Positions 6,595 to 14,270 of a DNA stretch of 22,935 nucleotides are shown piece after piece (position 1 is the stretch's first letter; each line of letters starts with the position of its first letter). The stretch comes from an uncultured Comamonadaceae bacterium (GTDB lineage: Bacteria; Pseudomonadota; Gammaproteobacteria; Burkholderiales; Burkholderiaceae). The notes under the pieces are model-generated. The model saw only the letters and a program-made list of their open reading frames with translations. It did no database searches and was not told the DNA's origin. The stretch is from positions 1 to 22,935 of the forward strand of contig CAMLQP010000012.1 in the NCBI GenBank assembly GCA_946482115.1. The letters run 5' to 3'. The position numbers and the translations under genes were made by a program.

Positions 6595-8877
6595 TCAAAC
6601 CCGTGCCTGACCCAGGCGCTGTCCAGGCTGTTGCTGCGGGGCGTCCTTGGCCCACAGACCCAACACCACCTGCAGCGCCATCGCGATGGCGCCGCCGATG
6701 AATACCACGTCGCCGAAGGTGCGCACCCAGCGCAGGTTCTGCAGCAGTGGCTGCTGCATGAATTCCTCGCTGCGTGCGTACCACAGGCCTTCGCTGACGC
6801 TGGCGTGAAACTGGATGATCCCGATCGGCAGCAGGCTGGTGAAAATCATCAGCACCAGGCCGACATTCAGACCCCAGAAGGCGGTCTTCATCAGCGGTGC
6901 GCTGAACTGGTAGTCCGGACGCAGGTAGCGCAGCACCAGCAGCGTGAAGCCCAGCGCCAGGAAGCCGTACACCCCGAAGAGCGCGGCGTGCGCGTGCACT
7001 GGCGTGGTGTTCAGGCCCTGGATGTAGTACAGCGAGATCGGCGGGTTGATCATGAAGCCGAAGACACCGGCGCCCAGCATGTTCCAGAACGCCACGGCGA
7101 CGAAGCACATCAGCGGCCACTTGAGGTTTTCCATCCAGGGCGCGCGTGCCTTCAGACGCCAGTTCTCCCAGGCCTCATGGCCCAGCACGATCAGCGGCAC
7201 CACCTCCAGCGCACTGAAGCTGGCGCCGACGGCCATCACCGGGGTGGTGGTGCCAGCGAAATACATGTGGTGGAAGGTGCCGGGAATGCCGCCCAGCATG
7301 AAGAGCGAGGCCGAGGCCAGGCTGGCTGCCGTCGCCATACGCGCAGACACCAGGCCGAGCGTGGCAAAGATGAAGGCCAGCGCCGTGGTGGCGAACACCT
7401 CGAAGAAGCCTTCCACCCAGAGGTGCACCACCCACCAGCGCCAGTATTCCATCACCGAGAGGTGGGTGCGCTCCCCGTAGAAGAGGCCCGCGCCATAGAA
7501 CAGGCCGATGGCACCCACCGAGGCCGTGAGCAACGCCAGCAGGTTCTTGTCGCCCCCGGGCTTCAGGAGCGCCGGCACCACGCCGCGCAGCATCAGCACC
7601 AGCCACAGCAGGATGCCCACGTACTTGCCGATCTGCCACAGGCGCCCCAGGTCGACGTACTCATAGCCCTGATGGCCGAGCCAGAAGTTCCACTCGGGCG
7701 GCATCACCTGCGCGATCGCCAGGTAGTTGCCGGTGAAGGAGCCCACGACCACGGCGACCAGCGCCCAGAACAGCACATCCACGCCGAGCTTCTGGAACTT
7801 CGGATCCTTGCCGCCGTTGATCAGCGGTGCCAGGAACAGGCCCGCGGCCAGGAAGCCGGTGGCGATCCAGAACAGCGCGGCCTGGATGTGCCAGGTGCGG
7901 GTCAGCGAATAAGGGAACCACCGCGAGACGTCGATGCCATAGAACTGCTGTCCCTCGACCGTGTAGTGCGCGGTGAAACCGCCGATGAAGACCTGGAAGA
8001 CGAAGAGCGCCACCACCAGGAAGAGGTATTTGCCCAAGCCTCGTTGCGATGGCGTGAGCGCAAAGGTGGTCAAAGGGTCGCGCGCAGCGGGTGCCGGCAG
8101 TGGTTCTTCGTGGTTACGCAGGAACGCCCACGCCCAGACGAGAAAGCCCACGCCGGCCAGCAGCACCACGATGCTGGCGATGGACCAGACGATGTTCTCG
8201 CTGCTCGGCTGGTTGCCGATCAGGGGCTCGTGCGGCCAGTTGTTGGTGTAGGTGACCTTTTGCCCCGGTCGCTCGGTGGCTGCAGCCCAGGCGGTCCAGA
8301 AGAAGAACTGCGTCATCTGCTGGCGCCGCTCGGCACTGGGCAGCGTGTTCTCCTTCATGGCGAAGTGCTCCCGGCTTTTCTGAAGCGCGGGCGCGTCGGA
8401 GAACAACTGGTCGTAATAGGCAGCGGTTTGTGCGATGGCCTGGACACGGTGCGCCGAGAGTTTCAGCACCTGCGCGTCATCGACGCGGTTGGAGCGGTAT
8501 TCAGCCTTGAGCTGCTCGCGCAACGCGGCCTGCGCGGGGCCATCGAGCGCCGCATAGGCCTTGCCGTGTACCTGCTGCGCGGCCAGGTCGAGCCAGGCGG
8601 TCAGCTCGCGATGCAGCCAGTCGGCCGTCCAGTCGGGCGCCTGGTAGGCGCCGTGGCCCCAGATCGAACCGAGCTGCATGCCGCCCACCGACTGCCAGGC
8701 CGTCTGGCCGTCGAGGATGCCCTCGCGGTCGAACAGCACCTTGCCATCCGGGGTGGTGACCTGCGCCGGGATCGGTGGCGCCTGCCGATAGACCTCGCTG
8801 CCGTAGTAGCCCAGCAGCGAGAAGGTGACGATCAGCACGCCGATCAGCGTGAACCAGAGTTTCTTGTACGAGCCCAT
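6595..8877 (-). CDS. norB: Quinol-dependent nitric oxide reductase (qNOR)
   Basis: The product has 760 residues, the usual qNOR length, which is longer than the cytochrome-c-dependent NorB. An N-terminal membrane helix precedes a periplasmic region of about 190 residues (cytochrome-c-like fold without a CxxCH haem motif). About 13 membrane helices follow. Haem/FeB ligand motifs are visible: WHIQAALFW (about residue 330), RWWVVHLWVEGFFEVF (about 485), GTFHHMYFAG (about 537) and HAHAALFGVYGF (about 630). It reduces 2 NO to N2O with electrons from quinol in the inner membrane. ATG 8877 has AAGGAG upstream. It is third in the nirK transcript and ends 68 bases before azurin. Confidence 0.96.
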   Translation of the reverse strand: MGSYKKLWFTLIGVLIVTFSLLGYYGSEVYRQAPPIPAQVTTPDGKVLFDREGILDGQTAWQSVGGMQLGSIWGHGAYQAPDWTADWLHRELTAWLDLAAQQVHGKAYAALDGPAQAALREQLKAEYRSNRVDDAQVLKLSAHRVQAIAQTAAYYDQLFSDAPALQKSREHFAMKENTLPSAERRQQMTQFFFWTAWAAATERPGQKVTYTNNWPHEPLIGNQPSSENIVWSIASIVVLLAGVGFLVWAWAFLRNHEEPLPAPAARDPLTTFALTPSQRGLGKYLFLVVALFVFQVFIGGFTAHYTVEGQQFYGIDVSRWFPYSLTRTWHIQAALFWIATGFLAAGLFLAPLINGGKDPKFQKLGVDVLFWALVAVVVGSFTGNYLAIAQVMPPEWNFWLGHQGYEYVDLGRLWQIGKYVGILLWLVLMLRGVVPALLKPGGDKNLLALLTASVGAIGLFYGAGLFYGERTHLSVMEYWRWWVVHLWVEGFFEVFATTALAFIFATLGLVSARMATAASLASASLFMLGGIPGTFHHMYFAGTTTPVMAVGASFSALEVVPLIVLGHEAWENWRLKARAPWMENLKWPLMCFVAVAFWNMLGAGVFGFMINPPISLYYIQGLNTTPVHAHAALFGVYGFLALGFTLLVLRYLRPDYQFSAPLMKTAFWGLNVGLVLMIFTSLLPIGIIQFHASVSEGLWYARSEEFMQQPLLQNLRWVRTFGDVVFIGGAIAMALQVVLGLWAKDAPQQQPGQRLGQARV

Positions 8878-8891
8878 GGGTTTCTCCTTGG

Positions 8892-9569
8892 TCAATGCAC
8901 GGCTGCCGGCGCGAAGCGCTCGAACAGGATGTTGTTTTCGGTGTGGATGTGCGCCATCAGGTCCTGGCGGAAGGTCCGCAGGCCGGCGTAGAGCGCACGC
9001 CAGGTGGTGCAGGCCGCGCGCGGCGCGGTGATGCCATCGGTCAGTTCTTCCATCCTGCGCAGCGCGACGCCGTGGTCGTCGTGTTCCATGCGCATGACGG
9101 TGATCGGGGCGCCGGCCATCGCGCCATGGCCGCGCGCGATCATGGGGAACAGCACGTCTTCCTCCTTGCGCATGTGGCTCTCCAGCTCCTGCGCCATGGC
9201 CGAGAGATGTTCGGCCAGACCAGCCGGACAATCAGTGCGCTCGCCATGCACCTGCTCGACCTTGCGCGCCAGGCGGATGAGTTCGGGCAACTGCTCGCGG
9301 TGTACCGCGTGGAAGCGGGTCAGGATGTGGTCCACCAACTCGGTGGACGTCGCCTGGTCCCAGTCGCGCTCGCCATCCTGCGCGCTGCGGCATTGCAGGG
9401 ACTGCAACTCCAGCACGATCGGAGCGGGATCCACTCCAGCCGCCGCCGCGGCCGAGCGCAGCGACTGGTTGCCGCCGCAGCAGAAGTCGAAGTGATGGGC
9501 GTCGAACACGCGCGTGGCACCGGAGATGCGTCGCGCGAGCTGCCCCAGGGATTGGTCAATGAGTTCCAT
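8892..9569 (-). CDS. norA: Di-iron iron-sulphur cluster repair protein (YtfE/RIC/NorA)
   Basis: The product has 225 residues. The ScdA-type N-terminus contains DFCCGGNQSL (Cys30-Cys31). A hemerythrin-like four-helix domain follows with likely iron ligands in ILTRFHAVHREQLPEL, ESHMRKEEDVLFP (His132), MEHDDHG (His163) and MAHIHTENN (His207, Glu211). Family members repair nitrosylated or oxidised Fe-S clusters; the Ralstonia homologue NorA is co-transcribed with qNOR under NorR. Here the gene lies 24 bases after nirK and 14 before norB, with an AAGGAG ribosome site. The alternative name is ytfE. Confidence 0.93.
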   Translation of the reverse strand: MELIDQSLGQLARRISGATRVFDAHHFDFCCGGNQSLRSAAAAAGVDPAPIVLELQSLQCRSAQDGERDWDQATSTELVDHILTRFHAVHREQLPELIRLARKVEQVHGERTDCPAGLAEHLSAMAQELESHMRKEEDVLFPMIARGHGAMAGAPITVMRMEHDDHGVALRRMEELTDGITAPRAACTTWRALYAGLRTFRQDLMAHIHTENNILFERFAPAAVH

Positions 9570-9593
9570 CGTGGGCTCCTTTTCGTCGGGGGG

Positions 9594-11075
9594 TTAAAGG
9601 GGGCCGGCCTTGTAGACGCCGGGTACCGGCACGCCGGTGACTTCGAGCACACCGACCGCACCTTTGCCGGCGCGCGACAGCGCGTGGTCCACCAGCAGAT
9701 AGCTGCCCGGGTGCTGGACCTTGATTTCGACGATGGTCGCGCCGCCCGGGGCGACGAGCGTGGTCTGCACGTCGTGCTTGATGCCGCTGAACGAGCCTTC
9801 GCTGTACACGGTGTCGAAGATTTCGCCGATGACGTGGAACGACGAGATCTTGTTGGGGCCTCCGACGCCGAAGTAGATGCGCACCGTCTCGCCCACCTTC
9901 GCCTGCAGCTTGTGGGTCTTGCTCAAGGCGCCGACCTCGCCATTGAACACGTAGTAGTCGGGGAGTTCGTTGGCCATCTTCTCGAGATCGGCCTCCTGGT
10001 GCACCTTGGCGCCGTGCGGCCGGCCCGTGTACATCTCGCCCTGCATCACGTAGTACTCGCGGTCTACCTTGGCCAGGCCCCCTTCGGGCTCCACCAGGAT
10101 CATTCCGTACATGCCCGCCGCGATGTGCTGCGGGACCAGCGGCGTCGCGCAGTGGTACACGTACAGACCCGGGTTGAGCGCCTTGAACGTGATGGCCTTC
10201 TCCTGGCCGGGGGCGACCTGGGTGTGCTCGCCGCCGCCGTGGCCGCCGGTCACGGCATGCAGGTCGATCGAGTGGATCATCTTGCTGTCGCGGGCGTTGG
10301 CCAGGGTCAACTCCACCGTGTCGCCCACGCGGGCGCGCAGCATCGGGCCTGGCACCTGGCGGTCGAAGGTCCAGTAGGTGAAGCTGGTGCCGTCATCGAG
10401 CTTGCCGGGCAACTCGACCGTCTCCATGCGGTACTTCAGCGTCTTCGGTGCCTGCGTACCGATGGCCGCCGGCACCCCGGCTGGGTTGGCCGCCACGCTG
10501 ACGGCAGACGGGTCCGCCGCGCGCTGCGGCACAGGGGCGGGGGTGTAGAGCGCGAGTGCCGCCTGGCTCGAATCGGTGTTCGCGGCGGGCACGGTCCCCG
10601 CGTCGGCAACCGCAGTCCCGCTCACCTGGAGTTTTCCCTCCATGCCGATCTGCCGGTGGCCGGGAATCGAGCAGTAGTAGGTGAAGGCGCCCGAGCGCGG
10701 CACCTTGAAGCGCAATGTGGTCTTGCCGGTGCCGGCGCTGAACTTGGCCGAGGCGACGTTCAGTTCGGGAATCACCAGGTCGTGCTCGGCGCCTTCGCCG
10801 CTTTCCAGCACGATCTCGATCGTGTCGCCCGCGTTGGCCGAGAGCGTGGGGTTCACTTGACCCTTGTCGTCGACAAAGACCATCTTGCCGTCGACGATGT
10901 TGGTGTGCAGGTCGTAGCGCTTGGTCGCTGCAGGCTGGGCTGCCGCGGTCGCGGTTCCGGAGGATGCCGCTGCGTTGTGCATCGAGTGACCTGCAGGCTG
11001 TGCCTGCACGGACAGGGTAACGCCCAGGAGGCAGATGGCAGTGGCAATGGCGCTAGAGCTGAGGGTGCGTTTCAT
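9594..11075 (-). CDS. nirK: Copper nitrite reductase NirK with extra N-terminal cupredoxin domain
   Basis: The product has 493 residues. Residues 1-25 are a signal peptide. Residues about 52-152 form a cupredoxin with a full type-1 site: His98 (GAEHDL), Cys135, His140 and Met145 (YYCSIPGHRQIGM). An Ala/Pro-rich linker (about 153-210) leads to the two-domain NirK core. Type-1 ligands there are His268, Cys309, His317 and Met322. Type-2 ligands are His273, His308 and His464. Catalytic Asp271 (HSIDLH) and His414 (SSFHVIG) are present. It reduces nitrite to NO in the periplasm. The fused domain resembles the Hyphomicrobium three-domain enzyme and may relay electrons. ATG 11075 has AAGGAAA upstream; the leader is about 32 bases from the sigma-54 promoter. 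Confidence 0.95.
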   Translation of the reverse strand: MKRTLSSSAIATAICLLGVTLSVQAQPAGHSMHNAAASSGTATAAAQPAATKRYDLHTNIVDGKMVFVDDKGQVNPTLSANAGDTIEIVLESGEGAEHDLVIPELNVASAKFSAGTGKTTLRFKVPRSGAFTYYCSIPGHRQIGMEGKLQVSGTAVADAGTVPAANTDSSQAALALYTPAPVPQRAADPSAVSVAANPAGVPAAIGTQAPKTLKYRMETVELPGKLDDGTSFTYWTFDRQVPGPMLRARVGDTVELTLANARDSKMIHSIDLHAVTGGHGGGEHTQVAPGQEKAITFKALNPGLYVYHCATPLVPQHIAAGMYGMILVEPEGGLAKVDREYYVMQGEMYTGRPHGAKVHQEADLEKMANELPDYYVFNGEVGALSKTHKLQAKVGETVRIYFGVGGPNKISSFHVIGEIFDTVYSEGSFSGIKHDVQTTLVAPGGATIVEIKVQHPGSYLLVDHALSRAGKGAVGVLEVTGVPVPGVYKAGPL

Positions 11076-11117
11076 GTTGCTTTCCTTGGTCGGATGCCGG
11101 TTCGGCGCTATCACCAA

Positions 11118-11133
11118 TGCGAGTCGCATGCCA
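11118..11133 (-). promoter_or_regulatory. Sigma-54 (-24/-12) promoter of the nirK operon
   Basis: On the - strand TGGCATGCGACTCGCA has the invariant GG and GC separated by exactly 10 bases, close to TGGCACG-N4-TTGCA. It lies 42 bases before the nirK ATG and faces it. The divergent gene encodes a sigma-54 activator (NorR), and NorR boxes lie just upstream. Confidence 0.82.
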
Positions 11134-11157
11134 CAGGAAATCCCATAAAAATCAATA

Positions 11158-11170
11158 GGTTGAAAACACA
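11158..11170. promoter_or_regulatory. NorR box 1 (relaxed)
   Basis: GGT-TGAAAAC-ACA fits the relaxed GT-N7-AC core and matches GGT-N7-ACC at 5 of 6 fixed bases. Its centre lies about 57 bases upstream of the predicted nirK transcription start. Confidence 0.6.
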
Positions 11171-11172
11171 AT

Positions 11173-11185
11173 GGTGCTATAAACC
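11173..11185. promoter_or_regulatory. NorR box 2
   Basis: GGT-GCTATAA-ACC is a perfect GGT-N7-ACC site with an AT-rich spacer, centred 15 bases from box 1. Confidence 0.78.
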
Positions 11186-11197
11186 ATGCTTTATCAG

Positions 11198-11210
11198 GGT
11201 TTTATTTACC
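11198..11210. promoter_or_regulatory. NorR box 3
   Basis: GGT-TTTATTT-ACC is a perfect GGT-N7-ACC site with an all A/T spacer, 25 bases from box 2 and 13 bases before the norR ATG. Occupancy here could also repress norR. Confidence 0.78.
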
Positions 11211-11223
11211 ATTCAGGGTGTCC

Positions 11224-12783
11224 ATGACCATTTCCGCCATCCAACTCCTTCTCGTGGCCGACCTCGTGGCTGACCTGCCGGTGGCGGTACGTCTGCAGCG
11301 GCTGGTGGGCAGCCTGCGCGTGCATTTCGGATGCGGAGCTGTCGCCTTGCTCAAGCTGGAGCAGGAGCACCTACGGCCGGTGGCGGTGGACGGGCTTTCC
11401 AGTGACGCACTGGGACGGCGCTTCGCGGTCAAGGACCATCCGCGCCTGGCGGCCATCCTGCAACGGCGCGGCGTCACCTGTTTCCACCACGATAGCGTGC
11501 TGCCCGATCCCTACGATGGTCTGATCGCCGAACGTGCGGGAGAGCCGATGGCGGTGCACGACTGCATGGGCATGGCGCTGGACGTGGAGGGCGAGCGCTG
11601 GGGAGTGATCACGCTGGATGCGCTGGAGGTCGGGGCCTTCGGCGCGCAGGCCCAGAGTGACATGGCCGAGCTTGCCTGCGCGGTCGAGGCTGCGGTGCGG
11701 GTGACCCGTCTTGAATCGGAGATTCGCGGCCTGCGATTGTCCGCCGGCGCCTTGCCTGCGGGTGCGCCGGAGCAACGCGAAGACAGCGAGATACTGGGCC
11801 AGAGTGAAGCCATCACGCACCTGCTGCACGAGTTGCAGGTGGTGGCCGATTCCGAGCTGCCGGTGCTGTTGCTGGGGGAGACGGGTGTGGGCAAGGAACT
11901 GTTCGCGCACCGGCTGCACCGGCTGTCGCTGCGTGCGTCCAAGCCGCTGGTGCACGTGAACTGCGCTGCCTTGCCGGAATCATTGGCGGAGAGCGAACTG
12001 TTCGGCCATGCGCGCGGCGCATTTTCCGGCGCGGTGAACGACCGGCCCGGTCGTTTCGAGGCGGCAGAGGGCGGCACGCTGTTCCTGGACGAAGTGGGTG
12101 AGCTGCCACTGTCCATCCAGGCCAAGCTGCTGCGCACGCTGCAGAACGGCGAGATCCAGCGCCTTGGGGCCGACCGGCCGCGGCGGGTGAACGTGCGCGT
12201 GATCGCGGCCACCAACCGAAGTCTGCGCGAGCATGTGCGCGACGGATCGTTTCGTGCGGACCTGTACCACCGGCTGTCGGTGTATCCGATTCCGATCCCG
12301 CCGCTGCGCGAGCGGGGCAACGACGTGCTGCTGTTGGCCGGGCGCTTTCTGGAACTCAACCGGGCACGGCTGGGTCTGCGCAGCCTGCGGCTTTCGGCTG
12401 CGGCCGAAGAGGCCTTGCGCCGCTACCGCTGGCCGGGCAATGTGCGCGAGTTGGAGCATGTGATCAGTCGCGCGGCGCTGAAGGCGGTGAGCCGGGGCGC
12501 CAACCGCAAGGATATCGTGACGCTGGAGGCGGACATGCTGGATCTCGATGCACTGGAGATGGCCGAAGGCGCAGTAGCGGCCGGTGTCGACCAAGCTGTC
12601 GGTGCACCCGGTGTGTCGCGATCCGTAGCCCCCCTGCACGAAGTCGTGGAAGCCAGCCAGCGTAAGGCGATCCGGGAGGCACTGGCATTGCATCAGGACA
12701 ACTGGGCTGCGGCAGCGCGCACATTGGGATTGGATGCCAGCAACCTGCACAAGCTGGCGCGACGGCTCGGACTCAAGAAGTAG
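11224..12783 (+). CDS. norR: NO-sensing sigma-54-dependent activator NorR
   Basis: The product has 519 residues in three domains. The GAF domain (about 1-165) keeps the NorR iron-site motifs: DSVLPDPYDGLI (Asp95, Asp98) and VHDCMG (His112, Cys114), plus ITLD. The AAA+ domain (about 190-420) has Walker A GETGVGKE (218-225) and Walker B LFLDE (286-290). The sigma-54 contact loop reads GAFSGA (265-270) instead of GAFTGA. A Fis-type HTH ends the protein (NWAAAARTLGLDASNLHKLARRLG). NO binding to the GAF iron relieves inhibition of the ATPase. It diverges from nirK and shares the region with three NorR boxes. ATG 11224 (AGGG upstream) is preferred over GTG 11218. Confidence 0.95.
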   Translation: MTISAIQLLLVADLVADLPVAVRLQRLVGSLRVHFGCGAVALLKLEQEHLRPVAVDGLSSDALGRRFAVKDHPRLAAILQRRGVTCFHHDSVLPDPYDGLIAERAGEPMAVHDCMGMALDVEGERWGVITLDALEVGAFGAQAQSDMAELACAVEAAVRVTRLESEIRGLRLSAGALPAGAPEQREDSEILGQSEAITHLLHELQVVADSELPVLLLGETGVGKELFAHRLHRLSLRASKPLVHVNCAALPESLAESELFGHARGAFSGAVNDRPGRFEAAEGGTLFLDEVGELPLSIQAKLLRTLQNGEIQRLGADRPRRVNVRVIAATNRSLREHVRDGSFRADLYHRLSVYPIPIPPLRERGNDVLLLAGRFLELNRARLGLRSLRLSAAAEEALRRYRWPGNVRELEHVISRAALKAVSRGANRKDIVTLEADMLDLDALEMAEGAVAAGVDQAVGAPGVSRSVAPLHEVVEASQRKAIREALALHQDNWAAAARTLGLDASNLHKLARRLGLKK

Positions 12784-12819
12784 CCGGCGGCACGGCGGGC
12801 CTGCGGCTCTCCAGACCCA

Positions 12820-14178
12820 TCACAGTGTGTACTTCCTGTTCTGCAATGGCACGGTTGCATCCCAACCCAGTTCGCGCTGGATGCGTTCTCGCAAGGCCTC
12901 CGAGGCCTCAGGCTCACCGTGGACGATGAACACCCGCTTGGGAGCACGCTGGAAACCGGATAGCCAGCGCAGCAACTCGCCAGCATCGGCATGTGCGGAC
13001 AGCATGGGCAGTTCCGCCACATCGGCGCGCACGTTGATCCATTCGCCGTGAATCTTTACCTCCCGCGCGCCTTCCAATAGCTTGCGCCCGCGCGTGCCGG
13101 CGGCCTGGAAGCCTGAAAACAGCAGCGTGTTGCGGTGGTCGCCCGCGAAGGCGGCGATGTGGTGCAACACACGCCCCCCGGTGGCCATGCCGCTGGCCGA
13201 GATGATGACCTTGGGGAAGCGATTGGCGGACAAGGCCTTGGATTCCTCCACCTCCTTGACGTAGGTGACCGCAGCGCAGGCAGCTTCGTAGTCGCGCGCG
13301 GTGAGCTTGTGCTCGCCCGCGTGCTCATGCAGGAGCTGCGTGGCGCTGCCCGCCATCGGACTGTCGAGGTACAACGGCACGTTGGCCAGCCTGCCGGCCT
13401 GGCGCAGCAGCCACAGGTGGTGGATCAGGGACTGCGCCCGGCCGACCGCGAAGGCCGGAATCACCACAGTGCCACCGCGCTGCACGGTGCATTCGATCAC
13501 GCGTCCGAGTGCCTCCACCGGGTCCGCGACATCGTGACTGCGGTTGCCATAGGTCGATTCGATGACGACATAGTCAGCCTGCGGCACCGGCTCAGGGTCG
13601 TGCATCACCGCATCGTTGTAGCGTCCCAGATCGCCAGAGAAGACGATGCGCTGGCCCCCGATGTCGATCTGTGCTGTCGCTGCGCCCAGGATGTGGCCAG
13701 CGCGGCGCAGGAGCAATGTGGCGCCACCGGGAATGGCGACGCTGTGGTGCAGTCGCACAGGCGCAAAGGCCGCGATGGCACGCTCGGCTTCGCGCACCCC
13801 GTACAGTGGCCGTGCGGGTGCGTGCCTGGAGAAACCATGCCGATTCGCGAAGTCCGCATCCTTTTCCTGCAGGTGCGCGCTGTCGCGCAGGATCAGCTCA
13901 GCGACGTCGCGCGTGGCCGGGGTCGCATAGATCTTCCCGGAAAAGCCATCGTGCACCAGCTTGGGCAGGTAGCCCGAATGGTCAAGGTGCGCATGGGTGA
14001 GCACAACCGCATCGATGTCGCGGGGGTCGATGGTGAGTCGCTCCCAATTGAGCTCGCGCAAGTTCTTCAAACCCTGGAATAAGCCGCAGTCGATCAGCAG
14101 GTGGGTGTCACCATGGGAGAGCAGGTGCTTGGAGCCGGTGACGGTGCCGGCTCCGCCCAGACTGGTCAAGGTAAGCAT
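12820..14178 (-). CDS. Beta-CASP metallo-beta-lactamase-fold RNase-like protein
   Basis: The product has 452 residues. The metallo-beta-lactamase motif THAHLDHSG lies at 61-69, with further zinc-site motifs AGHILGA and FSGDLG. Beta-CASP motifs include ESTYGNR, the block around VVIPAFAVGRAQ, and SAHAD near the C-terminus. This is the family of bacterial YSH1/CPSF-like proteins, presumed RNA endo/exonucleases. It is convergent with norR (36-base gap) and shows no obvious link to denitrification, although such genes are often found near stress clusters. The start has AAGGC six bases upstream. Confidence 0.9.
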   Translation of the reverse strand: MLTLTSLGGAGTVTGSKHLLSHGDTHLLIDCGLFQGLKNLRELNWERLTIDPRDIDAVVLTHAHLDHSGYLPKLVHDGFSGKIYATPATRDVAELILRDSAHLQEKDADFANRHGFSRHAPARPLYGVREAERAIAAFAPVRLHHSVAIPGGATLLLRRAGHILGAATAQIDIGGQRIVFSGDLGRYNDAVMHDPEPVPQADYVVIESTYGNRSHDVADPVEALGRVIECTVQRGGTVVIPAFAVGRAQSLIHHLWLLRQAGRLANVPLYLDSPMAGSATQLLHEHAGEHKLTARDYEAACAAVTYVKEVEESKALSANRFPKVIISASGMATGGRVLHHIAAFAGDHRNTLLFSGFQAAGTRGRKLLEGAREVKIHGEWINVRADVAELPMLSAHADAGELLRWLSGFQRAPKRVFIVHGEPEASEALRERIQRELGWDATVPLQNRKYTL

Positions 14179-14270
14179 GGGAAGCCTTTTGTGTGGATGG
14201 TCATGATGCGTCGATGCGCGGCAGAAGAGGTCGCTTGGCGCATCCGATCTTCAGATTTTCGCGTGCTGCT

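Noticed and set aside
6556..8991. A very long open frame on the + strand opposite norB
   Set aside because: It is a mirror of the qNOR coding frame in GC-rich DNA. Its translation is rich in Gln, His, Arg and Gly with no domain or membrane pattern, whereas the - strand encodes a complete qNOR.
11150..11162. ATCAA-N-GGTTGA in the nirK/norR gap as a possible FNR box
   Set aside because: The half-sites point outward, the reverse of TTGAT-N4-ATCAA, so it does not fit the family consensus.
8895..11273. A long + strand open frame opposite norA and nirK
   Set aside because: It is low in recognisable motifs, crosses two real genes and the regulatory gap, and lacks a ribosome site. It is a shadow of the - strand genes.
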